Below are positions 56,690 through 64,000 of a stretch of DNA of 64,000 nucleotides, in pieces. Each line of letters begins with the position of its first letter. Position 1 is the stretch's first letter. Under the pieces are notes generated by a model. The model saw only the letters and a list, made by a program, of their open reading frames with translations. It did not search any database and had not been told where the DNA came from. The position numbers and the translations under genes are program-made. This DNA is from Spirosoma telluris (lineage in GTDB: Bacteria; Bacteroidota; Bacteroidia; Cytophagales; Spirosomataceae): NCBI GenBank assembly GCA_003259005.1, contig QLII01000002.1, positions 124,001 to 188,000 of the forward strand. Reading direction: 5' to 3'.

Positions 56690-59062
56690 ATGACACGTTT
56701 TTTATCATTCTTTTTTGCCCTTTTTCTGGGCCTACAGCCTGGGCTATGGGCTCAACAAATTACCTACGAAGGCGTCATTCTGGATGCCCAAACCCAGGAG
56801 CCCATTCCTGGTGTCAGTGTCCAGTTGATGGGAACATCTATGGGCACCAGCACGGATGTCTCGGGTCAGTTTCGGTTGGCTAACCAGGGTAGTCCAACGG
56901 GTTTGCTGGTCAGTTGTATTGGTTACGGTAGTCAACAACTGGCCCTGTCGAACGGACGAATCAAGGTTGCCCTTTCCCCAAAGACGGAAGACCTCCAAAT
57001 GGTTGTTGTTACCGCCAGTAGAGAGGCTCAGGCCCGAACCGATGCCCCGATTGCCATCGCGCGACTGTCCCCAACCCTACTGGCAGAAACGAAAGCGACT
57101 AACTTGGCGGAACTGATCAACAAAACACCCGGTGTTTTCATGCCAAATCTGAATAATGAGCAGCACATGATGGGAATTCGTCAGCCCTTTGGCACAAGTG
57201 CTTATTTTCTCTATCTGGAAGATGGGGTGCCCATTCGCCCAATGGGGGTGTTTAACCACAATGCGCTTATCGAAGTTAATCAGTTTGCCATTAGCTCCAT
57301 TGAAGTGGTCAAAGGTCCGACCTCTTCCCTCTATGGCCCGGAAGCGGTGGGGGGAGCCATCAATTTTATAACCCATAAACCAACCGTCGTACCGGTAATT
57401 CGACTGGGTGTTCAGGGGGATGCGTGGGGCTATAAACGCGTGCAACTGGGAGCCGGGGGCATGCTGTCCAAACGACTGGGCGTTTTTTTGGGTGGTTATT
57501 ATGCGAAACAGATAGGGAGTTGGCAAACCCGTAGTGATTTTGACAAGATCGCCTTAAATGGTCGAATCGATTACGAGTTGACGAAACGTACACACCTGAT
57601 TGGCACATTAACCTACGCCTGCTTCAATTCACAAACGGGAGGCAATGTCGATAGTCTGGCCTACTACAGCCGCCAGTATACAAGCACGACTGATTTTACG
57701 TATCGGAAGGTGTATGCCCTACGCTCACGAATAACCCTGGAACACCGTTGGAACGACCATGCCGAAAGCTTCGCTACGGGATTTTATCGGGATAATTCGA
57801 TTGAGCAAAATCCGAACTACAGCATCCGCTGGACCACTGGATCGGTGGCCGCAACGGGTGAAGTTAATAACAATTCATTTACGAGTTATGGCCTGATTGC
57901 CCAGCATAGCCAGCGTTTTTCCTGGCTGGCCAGTCGGTTGTTGGCAGGGCTAACGTACGATTACTCCCCAACGGACTACTATGCGTATCAAACATCGCTT
58001 CAGGCTCAGGTAAGACCCGATAAAAAATCAGTCGAACGGTATGTTCAGGTGGCTGAATTACCAGACCACTTCTTAAGCCATTACGCGGCTACCATTCAAA
58101 ATTCGGCTCTCTATGGTCAGTTTGACGCGCAGCCTTTACCAAATCTACGGGTATCAATGGGTGCCCGTTTCGATCGGATGGCCTTTCGGTATACCAACTA
58201 TCTTGATAAGACCAGTGGACTAAAAGAGTTCAGTCAGGTAACGCCCAAACTGGGGCTTACTTACGATCTGGGCCAGGGAAGGGGCCTGTATGCCAACGTC
58301 AGTCGGGGGTTTTCTCCTCCCGGCCTGACGGCTATATTTCGGCAAAACCCAAACGCTTCGGTAGGGTTTTCTCCCTTTTATTATAATTTGCAACCCGCCC
58401 GTTTCAATAACTATGAACTAGGGGGCTGGGCCTCCCTGGCTAATCGGAAAGTCTTTATCGACTGGGCTTTATACCAGATGAATGGGCAGAACGAACTGCT
58501 TAGCATTCGGCAACCCGATAATTCGACGGATTACCAAAGTGCAGGCCGGACGCTTCACCGGGGTATCGAATACAGTTTGACGGTTAAACCCGCTGCCCAA
58601 TGGTTTTTGCGGTTTGGGGGTACCAATGCCATCCACCGGTTCATTAATTTTGCCATCAGTAATCGGTCAATTGACGGGGTACAAAACCTAAGTGGGTACG
58701 ATATGCCCCAGGCACCCAACTGGATTATGAATTCGGAAGTAACCTATAAACCCAGATGGGTTAAAGGGCTTCGAACCGCTATTGAATGGCAACGGGTCAG
58801 TCCCTGGTTCGAGAACCAGATTAACACTGTCCGCTATACCGATCGAACCGACTTGGGATTGATGGGGATCAGCGTATTCAATGTACGGGCAGGTTATACC
58901 TGGAAAGGCATGGAGACCTATATCAATATAATGAATGTGACGAATCAATTATACGCAACTACTGCAACCCGGGGTAATGCCTCGACAGACCGAACCGTAT
59001 TTACGCCCGCAGCCCCACGAATGCTGGTTATTGGTATACAGTATCAGTGGAGCGGAAAATAG
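56690..59062 (+). CDS. TonB-dependent outer-membrane receptor
   Basis: A 790-residue receptor: signal peptide (FFALFLGLQPGLWAQ), a carboxypeptidase-regulatory-like domain (EGVILDAQTQEPIPGVSVQL, about 25-105), a plug domain (LAELINKTPGVFMPNLN, SIEVVKGPTSSLYGPEAVGG) and a 22-strand barrel ending in GIQYQWSGK with the usual terminal aromatic. It imports a substrate with TonB energy. Position next to the denitrification genes and after a Cys-rich small protein suggests a metal chelate (copper or iron), which is inference. A terminator follows. Confidence 0.93.
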   Translation: MTRFLSFFFALFLGLQPGLWAQQITYEGVILDAQTQEPIPGVSVQLMGTSMGTSTDVSGQFRLANQGSPTGLLVSCIGYGSQQLALSNGRIKVALSPKTEDLQMVVVTASREAQARTDAPIAIARLSPTLLAETKATNLAELINKTPGVFMPNLNNEQHMMGIRQPFGTSAYFLYLEDGVPIRPMGVFNHNALIEVNQFAISSIEVVKGPTSSLYGPEAVGGAINFITHKPTVVPVIRLGVQGDAWGYKRVQLGAGGMLSKRLGVFLGGYYAKQIGSWQTRSDFDKIALNGRIDYELTKRTHLIGTLTYACFNSQTGGNVDSLAYYSRQYTSTTDFTYRKVYALRSRITLEHRWNDHAESFATGFYRDNSIEQNPNYSIRWTTGSVAATGEVNNNSFTSYGLIAQHSQRFSWLASRLLAGLTYDYSPTDYYAYQTSLQAQVRPDKKSVERYVQVAELPDHFLSHYAATIQNSALYGQFDAQPLPNLRVSMGARFDRMAFRYTNYLDKTSGLKEFSQVTPKLGLTYDLGQGRGLYANVSRGFSPPGLTAIFRQNPNASVGFSPFYYNLQPARFNNYELGGWASLANRKVFIDWALYQMNGQNELLSIRQPDNSTDYQSAGRTLHRGIEYSLTVKPAAQWFLRFGGTNAIHRFINFAISNRSIDGVQNLSGYDMPQAPNWIMNSEVTYKPRWVKGLRTAIEWQRVSPWFENQINTVRYTDRTDLGLMGISVFNVRAGYTWKGMETYINIMNVTNQLYATTATRGNASTDRTVFTPAAPRMLVIGIQYQWSGK

Positions 59063-59114
59063 GCATCAATAAATGAATGTTGTACTTATTTGGTTGGCAG
59101 TGAAATACTATTTC

Positions 59115-59153
59115 TAAAATGGGAAGTTGACTTTATGATAAATTCCCATTTTA
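59115..59153 (+). terminator. Terminator hairpin after the TonB receptor
   Basis: TAAAATGGGAA pairs with TTCCCATTTTA; a second stem, AAGCGTTCAA / TTGAACGCTT (59168-59202), follows and ends in a T-rich stretch. Confidence 0.7.
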
Positions 59154-59285
59154 AAAATACAACAAAAAGCGTTCAAATAAAGGTATTTTAATTGAACGCT
59201 TTAGTCTTTAATTTACTAATAATGAGCGCTTTATTAAATTGTAAGTGGTCGTAAAATTGTCCACGAAAACGTCCAATTAATTGAT

Positions 59286-59723
59286 CTACAAGTTTTTAAT
59301 CGTCTCCACAATTTGGGCAATTTTTTCAACCTCCTCTTTACTCCACAACCGAGGATCTTTTTGCTTTCTATAAAAACTTGAAGGATCTGTGTCTAACTTC
59401 TTACAAACGAACGTGATGGTCAAATCAGCTTCCTTAATATAATCAGTTATTTCATTGGAAAGTTGATGACCTAATGTCTGAGTCTGCTCATATAGCTGTA
59501 TCAGGATTTTGTCGTTAAGCAACTTGGCAAAGGCGGCAATTTCGTCAGCGGGAATATTCTGCGGGTAATTCAAGCGCTGGTAATACATATTCGCCGTTAA
59601 ACCTAGCTCTTCTTTTAAGGCTTTAAGCGAAGAACTGGCTTTCACACGGTTCTTTAAAGTAGTGGCCAGCTCAGCTAATGCATCCTTGTAAGCTTTAAAG
59701 GCAGTTATTATTTTAGATTCCAT
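59286..59723 (-). CDS. Hypothetical protein with two HTH-like repeats
   Basis: A 145-residue charged protein. Two similar segments, LKEELGLTANMYYQRLNYPQ with IPADEIAAFAKLL and VCKKLDTDPSSFYRKQKDPR with SKEEVEKIAQIV, look like two degenerate Cro-type helix-turn-helix units. It may bind DNA as a small regulator of the mobile element. The family is not recognised. Confidence 0.55.
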   Translation of the reverse strand: MESKIITAFKAYKDALAELATTLKNRVKASSSLKALKEELGLTANMYYQRLNYPQNIPADEIAAFAKLLNDKILIQLYEQTQTLGHQLSNEITDYIKEADLTITFVCKKLDTDPSSFYRKQKDPRLWSKEEVEKIAQIVETIKNL

Positions 59724-59792
59724 CCAATTCGTTGTTTAACCGCAAAGCTTCCGCCAAACCCTATTGGTATACCTGAGAATCGACCAGTTAAG

Positions 59793-60296
59793 TTAATTCT
59801 CATCGGATAGCGGTTTACCACACTCTATATGAAAAGCGTAGTCTTCTTCGCTCAAATTTTGCCGCAGAAACTCGTCCATACCCAGATCGTGGCGCTCAAG
59901 AACGTAACGACGGAATGGATAGCTATTTTTTGCTTTATCAAGCCCACCATCCTTTTCTGCTCTACGTAGTCCATCATGTGGCAAACCCGCCAGGTATTCT
60001 TCAAAATAAACCTCGAGCAACTCACGGGCCGACCTACTTTCTGTTTGTATGCGGTCCCCTACAGATGTACCGTCTGTTAGATTCATACGCTGTTCCAACC
60101 AATCTAACAAATCACCTGTAGTTTGTTCGCTTTTACTCCCCTTACCAAATACAGCTAGCTCTTTAACTTGGTTATGATAGGTGTAGGTCGCATTCCCGAT
60201 TCGAAACATTCGTGCCATATAATCTCGCTGATCTTCGGGCAAGTTCGCTAGAACTTCAGCTTGTTGCTGATTGTATTTTTCGATTGGGTGTCGCAT
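59793..60296 (-). CDS. Hypothetical 167-residue protein of the mobile element
   Basis: Soluble and charged, starting MRHPIEKYNQQQAEVLANLP at ATG 60296; a start 5 codons earlier (60311) would overlap the previous gene more. No domain is recognised. It is overlapped at its start by the stop of the next upstream gene, indicating co-transcription. Confidence 0.6.
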   Translation of the reverse strand: MRHPIEKYNQQQAEVLANLPEDQRDYMARMFRIGNATYTYHNQVKELAVFGKGSKSEQTTGDLLDWLEQRMNLTDGTSVGDRIQTESRSARELLEVYFEEYLAGLPHDGLRRAEKDGGLDKAKNSYPFRRYVLERHDLGMDEFLRQNLSEEDYAFHIECGKPLSDEN

Positions 60297-60297
60297 G

Positions 60298-61077
60298 TTA
60301 AAACCTACCAAAATATGGAGTAAATAAACCCTTTTGGTAATCGTGGTTCAGTTTACCTACATTATCAAAACTATACGCTAAATCAGTTGCCTGATTTAAT
60401 TCCAGAAACTTCCATGTTTCAGGCTCCCAACCGCCTAAATTACGACCGTCCTCCGCAATCAGGCTAATTCCATAGCTATTATCAGGCCGATCATAAACTT
60501 CATACACTAAGGCGTTTACCCCTTCTTCGCTTGGGTGAGTAATGGTTACCAGGTCACCCACCTGCCAAAATCGTAAAGACTGCACTTGCTCAACTCTAAT
60601 CGGCTGCAACGCAATGCCCCTGCTTTTTTCCTCAACGGATTCTCTCAGCATTGACAAACTAATTTCCTCAACCTCTGACTCCATCCATTCCTGATCATTC
60701 TTTTCCCTTTCTAAGGCTACTTGTAATCGATCCCGGCGATCAATAAGAAAATCCGTTATATCGATTTCTTTCTGAAACGGTGCTCCAGCGGGTTGCCAGT
60801 GACTGACAAACGTTTCCTTAAAGGATTGATAGAGCACTTCTGCAACGTGCTGATTCTTGAAGATCTGAAGGCAAATTGCCAGGGCACTCTGCGCAGGCCC
60901 GGAGCCACTGTACCCCCAACTAAAGCCATCCGGGCTGTGATTTACTAGTTTCTGGCTTTCACCGGGCAAAATTTCGACGCCATCCACAAACAACCTTTGG
61001 TTCCCTCCATTGGTAATGACCCCATTGATAACAAAGGTCGTTTTCTCCAGATAAAAAACAGGTGCTTCCTTTTTCAT
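60298..61077 (-). CDS. Hypothetical protein with a DUF6166-like N-terminus
   Basis: A 259-residue protein. Residues about 35-100 (LVNHSPDGFSWGYSGSGPAQ followed by SALAICLQIF) match the pattern of DUF6166 proteins found on plasmids and integrative elements. The C-terminal half (FWQVGDLVTITHPSEEGVNA) looks like a small beta-barrel. Function unknown. A strong hairpin lies just upstream (61124-61164), separating it from the antirestriction gene. Confidence 0.6.
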   Translation of the reverse strand: MKKEAPVFYLEKTTFVINGVITNGGNQRLFVDGVEILPGESQKLVNHSPDGFSWGYSGSGPAQSALAICLQIFKNQHVAEVLYQSFKETFVSHWQPAGAPFQKEIDITDFLIDRRDRLQVALEREKNDQEWMESEVEEISLSMLRESVEEKSRGIALQPIRVEQVQSLRFWQVGDLVTITHPSEEGVNALVYEVYDRPDNSYGISLIAEDGRNLGGWEPETWKFLELNQATDLAYSFDNVGKLNHDYQKGLFTPYFGRF

Positions 61078-61123
61078 TCGTTTTTAGTCATTCCGGCGTA
61101 GCCGGACAATTTTACAAGTTTTT

Positions 61124-61164
61124 ACGCACAAGCCCGCAAACCACGTGATTGCGAGCTTGTGCGT
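61124..61164 (-). terminator. Terminator hairpin after the ArdC-like gene
   Basis: ACGCACAAGCCCGCAA pairs with TTGCGAGCTTGTGCGT apart from one mismatch, and T-rich DNA follows on the minus strand. It ends 7 bases from the ArdC-like stop. Confidence 0.78.
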
Positions 61165-61170
61165 TGCTTC

Positions 61171-62127
61171 TTATTCCTGCTCAGCAGATTGCCAGTCCGT
61201 CAACGTAGGGGAAATAAATTGAACGGCTTTCTGCGCTTCCTTTGCGGCCCAAAAGATAAATTTCTTATCCTCTTTCAGGGGGCGTAACCACCCCTTCAGA
61301 TAAGCCGCTGCATTATCTAACAGCTCCGGGGTTGCGATCCCGGTAAAGGTGGACAGAAACGATGCACCCAACTCCGCCACTAATTCTTCTTTGCTGTAGT
61401 TGGTCGATCCGTAGCGACAAAGCTGGGTAACCCCTTCCCGATTTAATCGGCTCGGATGGCCGGTTGCATGGGTCAATTCATGAAACAAAACTTTATAGTA
61501 TTCAGCGGAAGAGGTGAACTGCTCCAGGTCTGGCATATTCACGTAATCAGCGGATGGTACGTAGTAAGCAGCGTTTTTATTCGAGTGACGGATAACCGGT
61601 GCCTGAGGCATGGCAGCGACCAGGTTTTCACAAACAGTAATGGTCTGATTCTCCTGATTAGCCAATTTAGGTTGAGGAATCACAAAGTCTATCCCTTCTA
61701 CATCGCGAACATTAAAGACGTTATAGTACTTAATAAACGAGTTTTTCTTAGGTTCCTTCTTACCATCTCGGGTCACGGTCTCGGTTTTACTTTCCACTAC
61801 ATTCCAGTAAACGACGGGCAAACTTTTAGCCCCTGCCCGTATCTTACCGCCTTGCGCTTTGACCTGATTGAACGTACAGAAAAAAGGCACATCATACGGG
61901 GTCAATGCCAGCAGGAATAAATTAATGCCCTGGTAGGTCGATTTGGTAAAATAGTTTTGTGGAGCGAGACCCGACGTTGACCACGTTTTGTTCCAGGGAT
62001 TGACACCTTGTTCAATTTTTTCAATGAACAGATTGGTGATTTTTAGGTAGATGTCTACACTCTCTGACGCATTAGAAGTTGTTGCAACTGGCGATTTAGG
62101 GGTGAATTTCGCTTTCATAAGTATCAA
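61171..62127 (-). CDS. ArdC-like antirestriction protein
   Basis: A 318-residue protein (the second Met, MKAKFTPKSPVATTSN, is another possible start). N-terminal ssDNA-binding domain of the ArdC type (IEQGVNPWNKTWSTSGLAPQ, LLALTPYDVPFFCTFNQVKA, GAKSLPVVYW), then a C-terminal zinc metallopeptidase-like domain with FHELTHATGHPSRLNR and the downstream YSKEELVAELGASF. ArdC proteins protect incoming conjugative DNA from host restriction. It marks the start of a mobile element that would face the type I system encoded in this window. Confidence 0.9.
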   Translation of the reverse strand: MILMKAKFTPKSPVATTSNASESVDIYLKITNLFIEKIEQGVNPWNKTWSTSGLAPQNYFTKSTYQGINLFLLALTPYDVPFFCTFNQVKAQGGKIRAGAKSLPVVYWNVVESKTETVTRDGKKEPKKNSFIKYYNVFNVRDVEGIDFVIPQPKLANQENQTITVCENLVAAMPQAPVIRHSNKNAAYYVPSADYVNMPDLEQFTSSAEYYKVLFHELTHATGHPSRLNREGVTQLCRYGSTNYSKEELVAELGASFLSTFTGIATPELLDNAAAYLKGWLRPLKEDKKFIFWAAKEAQKAVQFISPTLTDWQSAEQE

Positions 62128-62283
62128 GTATTTAGTCGTTTAACTGATTGATTATGAACTAAAGTTAATTATTTATTTCATATTTTACAACACTTAAAAT
62201 GTCATTTTATAAAAATAATTAAACTACCACCCCTTTTTTTCCCCGTCGTTCTTTTTGTTGTTTATCGGCTACTTTGTTCAATA

Positions 62284-62305
62284 AAAAAACCCACGCTTAG
62301 TGGGC
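62284..62305 (-). terminator. Short terminator hairpin
   Basis: GCCCAC-TAAGC-GTGGG followed by a T7 run on the minus strand, 30 bases past the end of the HTH-like gene. Confidence 0.75.
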
Positions 62306-62335
62306 TTCCTAGTTTTAAATAAATCCTTCAGTTCG

Positions 62336-62575
62336 TTATCCAGGCTGATTCCTGGCTTGATAAAAATGGTTGTAAGTCAGCTCAAAGGCTTTGTAGGGTG
62401 ATATTTTTAAGAAACTAGCTAATTTGGTTATTTCCTCAACGGACACATTTTTGCAACATACCTGGCGATTTTTATACCAGGTAGTGGCTTTCATATCCAT
62501 GGATTCGGCCACTATTTTATGCTTTAGCCCTTTTCGATTTACGTAATGTACGATGGTCTCATTGGTGGTTTTCAT
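62336..62575 (-). CDS. Small HTH-like protein
   Basis: A 79-residue protein from ATG 62575 (MKTTNETIVHYVNRKGLKHK); an ATG 12 codons earlier lies inside the upstream gene. The layout KIVAESMDMKATTWYKNRQV then VEEITKLASFLKISP fits a short Cro/CI-type DNA-binding protein. It overlaps no neighbour at the chosen start. Confidence 0.6.
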   Translation of the reverse strand: MKTTNETIVHYVNRKGLKHKIVAESMDMKATTWYKNRQVCCKNVSVEEITKLASFLKISPYKAFELTYNHFYQARNQPG

Positions 62576-62594
62576 GGAGCTTTGATTTAGGGCT

Positions 62595-63557
62595 TTACAT
62601 TGACATTCCACGTTTAGACTCCTGTTGCTGACTGATATCCTGCTTAGTATCCTTTAAGTCGGCTCCATCCACATTTCCCTTACCCGCTCCTGTAGCGCTT
62701 GCGACTTCCTTGTTCATCGCCGTTTGCAGGTCTTTTCCTGAGGTACCTTCCCTGGTTAATTCTTCCTGGTCGTACTGTGATTCTTTACGCAGCTTTGTCT
62801 GGCCATTGGCTGCTATTTCAACCGTATATTCCGTTTTAGCCACTGTATTGCCATCTCTATCGACTACTTTAATATCTCCTGCATTTGCTTTAGCAGCTGC
62901 CAGGCCTACTTTCTGTTGCCGATCCTGAATTTCCTGCTGTTTTTGCTGCTCCTCAACCCGTTTTCCAAATTCTGGAGTAGCAATTACCTTTTGGCTCTCC
63001 TGATCATAATGGGCTAATTCTACTTTTTGGGCACCCTCTAGTGTTTTGATTTCCATATAAGCGGATACCTGGGCTTGGGGCTTTTCCAGGGCTTTTTCGG
63101 CAACTGCCGCATAGGCGTCTATCTCTTTCTTATAGCGCCCGGCGATATACTCCCGGCCACTGGCTTCCTGGTAGGCAACGATGAACGGAGTTGCCCGTTT
63201 TAAATCTTCATTGTAGTCCTTTTCAATGGGACGCTGAACTTGGACATAATTACTAAGACCACGTTCCTGAATCAACGTCTTTTCCACCCGAATTAGATTT
63301 TCCCGGTTGGCTGTAAATGCGATTTCCAGTTCAGAGGAACGCGAACCGTTTTGAATGATGGTGGCCTTGGCTTCTTTTTCAGCACCTTCCGGAATTGTTT
63401 TATTAATGGTCGTTGTAAACCGCTCCGCTAGTTCGGTGAGTCGCTGTTGGCCTTCCCGCTGATTCTGGTGGGCAAGCGTGATCAGCAAACGTCCATCCGT
63501 TCGTTCATGTACATTAAGTTGAGCATGAATGGTTTCGCTTTCGGGTGATACGTTCAA
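62595..63557 (-). CDS. Hypothetical protein downstream of the Toprim gene
   Basis: A 320-residue hydrophilic protein with Glu/Gln-rich segments and a long coiled stretch (FGKRVEEQQKQQEIQDRQQK). It starts 4 bases inside the upstream gene (ATGA overlap). No motif is recognised; it is likely a DNA-processing or mobilisation accessory protein by context. Confidence 0.55.
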   Translation of the reverse strand: MNVSPESETIHAQLNVHERTDGRLLITLAHQNQREGQQRLTELAERFTTTINKTIPEGAEKEAKATIIQNGSRSSELEIAFTANRENLIRVEKTLIQERGLSNYVQVQRPIEKDYNEDLKRATPFIVAYQEASGREYIAGRYKKEIDAYAAVAEKALEKPQAQVSAYMEIKTLEGAQKVELAHYDQESQKVIATPEFGKRVEEQQKQQEIQDRQQKVGLAAAKANAGDIKVVDRDGNTVAKTEYTVEIAANGQTKLRKESQYDQEELTREGTSGKDLQTAMNKEVASATGAGKGNVDGADLKDTKQDISQQQESKRGMSM

Positions 63558-64000
63558 TCGACCTGCCAGGTTAATATTCTGTCTAATTCCCCCGGATCAT
63601 TATCATTGGCTAGAATCAGTTTGTCAGCCTGGCTTTCTTTCACAAGTTTTTCAATGAGCACCGGTTGCTCCCTGGATATATTACCGGCGGTAGCGATATA
63701 TAATCGTTTTTCATCGGCTGCGGGTGGGTTGAGCTGGTGATAGGATAGTGAATCAATCGGACTTTCGTGAATGACGACTGTGTTTACTGGTCGTTTATCA
63801 TAATCTGTTCTGGATGACCATACCGCATTTTCTTTCGACTGTTCGATACGGTTATACTCACTGTTTCGATTGATGGCCGCAATGACATGTTCTTCATTTC
63901 GCAAGGGGAACGATGTGTTCACGATTATTCGGTCGGTAGCCCCTTCCGGTGCCTTATACCCATACGTATTGCGCAACGAATCTAAATAGTTGTCAGGCAG
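63554..64000 (-). CDS. Toprim-domain protein, partial at the window edge
   Basis: The frame is open to position 64000, so the N-terminus is outside the window. The visible part has the Toprim pattern: VVIHESPIDSLSYHQL (glutamate strand, with a serine where the glycine is usual), LYIATAGN and LILANDNDPGE (DxD pair). This is the arrangement of plasmid and ICE primase/relaxase-associated proteins (DUF3991-Toprim group). Confidence 0.75.
   Translation of the reverse strand: MPDNYLDSLRNTYGYKAPEGATDRIIVNTSFPLRNEEHVIAAINRNSEYNRIEQSKENAVWSSRTDYDKRPVNTVVIHESPIDSLSYHQLNPPAADEKRLYIATAGNISREQPVLIEKLVKESQADKLILANDNDPGELDRILTWQVD

Noticed and set aside
1..64000. CRISPR arrays, rRNA and tRNA genes
   Set aside because: No regularly spaced direct repeats, no rRNA-like stretches and no tRNA cloverleaf with a T-loop motif were recognised by eye; a tRNA scan was not possible.

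Overview
This window looks like a chromosome segment of a Bacteroidota bacterium of the Cytophagales, most like Spirosoma and its relatives. The signs are a SusC-style TonB receptor with an N-terminal carboxypeptidase-regulatory domain, a Sec/lipoprotein-type (clade II) NosZ with a Bacteroidota-style nos cluster, LytS/LytTR pairs, HisKA_2 kinases with TPR sensors, and candidate -7 elements of the TAnnTTT type. This is inference from gene families; no rRNA marker is present.

Layout. 0-15 kb is mostly ordinary chromosome: a DsbA-like protein, a sigma-54 response regulator, an SDR with an NDH-2 dehydrogenase and a TPR histidine kinase, a lone receiver protein, a DUF308 membrane protein, a GNAT/LytS/LytTR operon and another SDR. 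15-20 kb is decayed accessory DNA: a 5'-truncated umuC, a tyrosine recombinase, a zeta-toxin locus with a premature stop, and small unknown genes. 20-37 kb is a defence island. It holds (i) a compact four-gene type III CBASS operon (CD-NTase, HORMA, TRIP13-like ATPase and a SAVED effector whose C-terminal half carries an HEALH zincin motif), (ii) a type I restriction-modification operon with a half-HsdS, HsdM, a DUF1016/YhcG nuclease, an unknown 180-aa protein, HsdS, HsdR and a YgjP-like metallopeptidase, and (iii) an HNH protein, an AT-rich unknown 309-aa gene and an OGG-fold protein. Two diverged copies of a ~108-bp repeat lie in opposite orientation at 9.8 and 37.2 kb, bracketing this accessory region.

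37-42 kb carries an SDR preceded by two CRP-type palindromes, a PEP-mutase/isocitrate-lyase family protein, a Crp/Fnr regulator and a TetR/MFS pair with a clear operator. 42.8-56.2 kb is a nitrogen-oxide respiration cluster: cytochrome c, nosZ, a membrane protein, nosL, nosD, nosF, nosY and a membrane protein on the minus strand; ric, an Rrf2 regulator, a fasciclin lipoprotein, a haem-copper-oxidase-like membrane protein and quinol-dependent norB on the plus strand. Together these would reduce NO to N2O and N2O to N2, with repair of nitrosylated iron-sulfur centres. A shared palindrome, CCTGAT-N4-ATCAGG, precedes both ric/cytochrome c and norB. A TonB receptor follows. 59-64 kb is the edge of a plasmid-like or integrative element (ArdC antirestriction protein, Toprim-type protein, small HTH-like proteins).

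Important caution: ten apparent frameshifts are each repaired by adding one base to a G or C run, and every repaired gene then has a family-typical length and whole codons. These are most simply single-base run-length errors in the sequence, so the genes are annotated here as whole loci. The umuC and zeta-toxin lesions do not follow this pattern and look like real decay.
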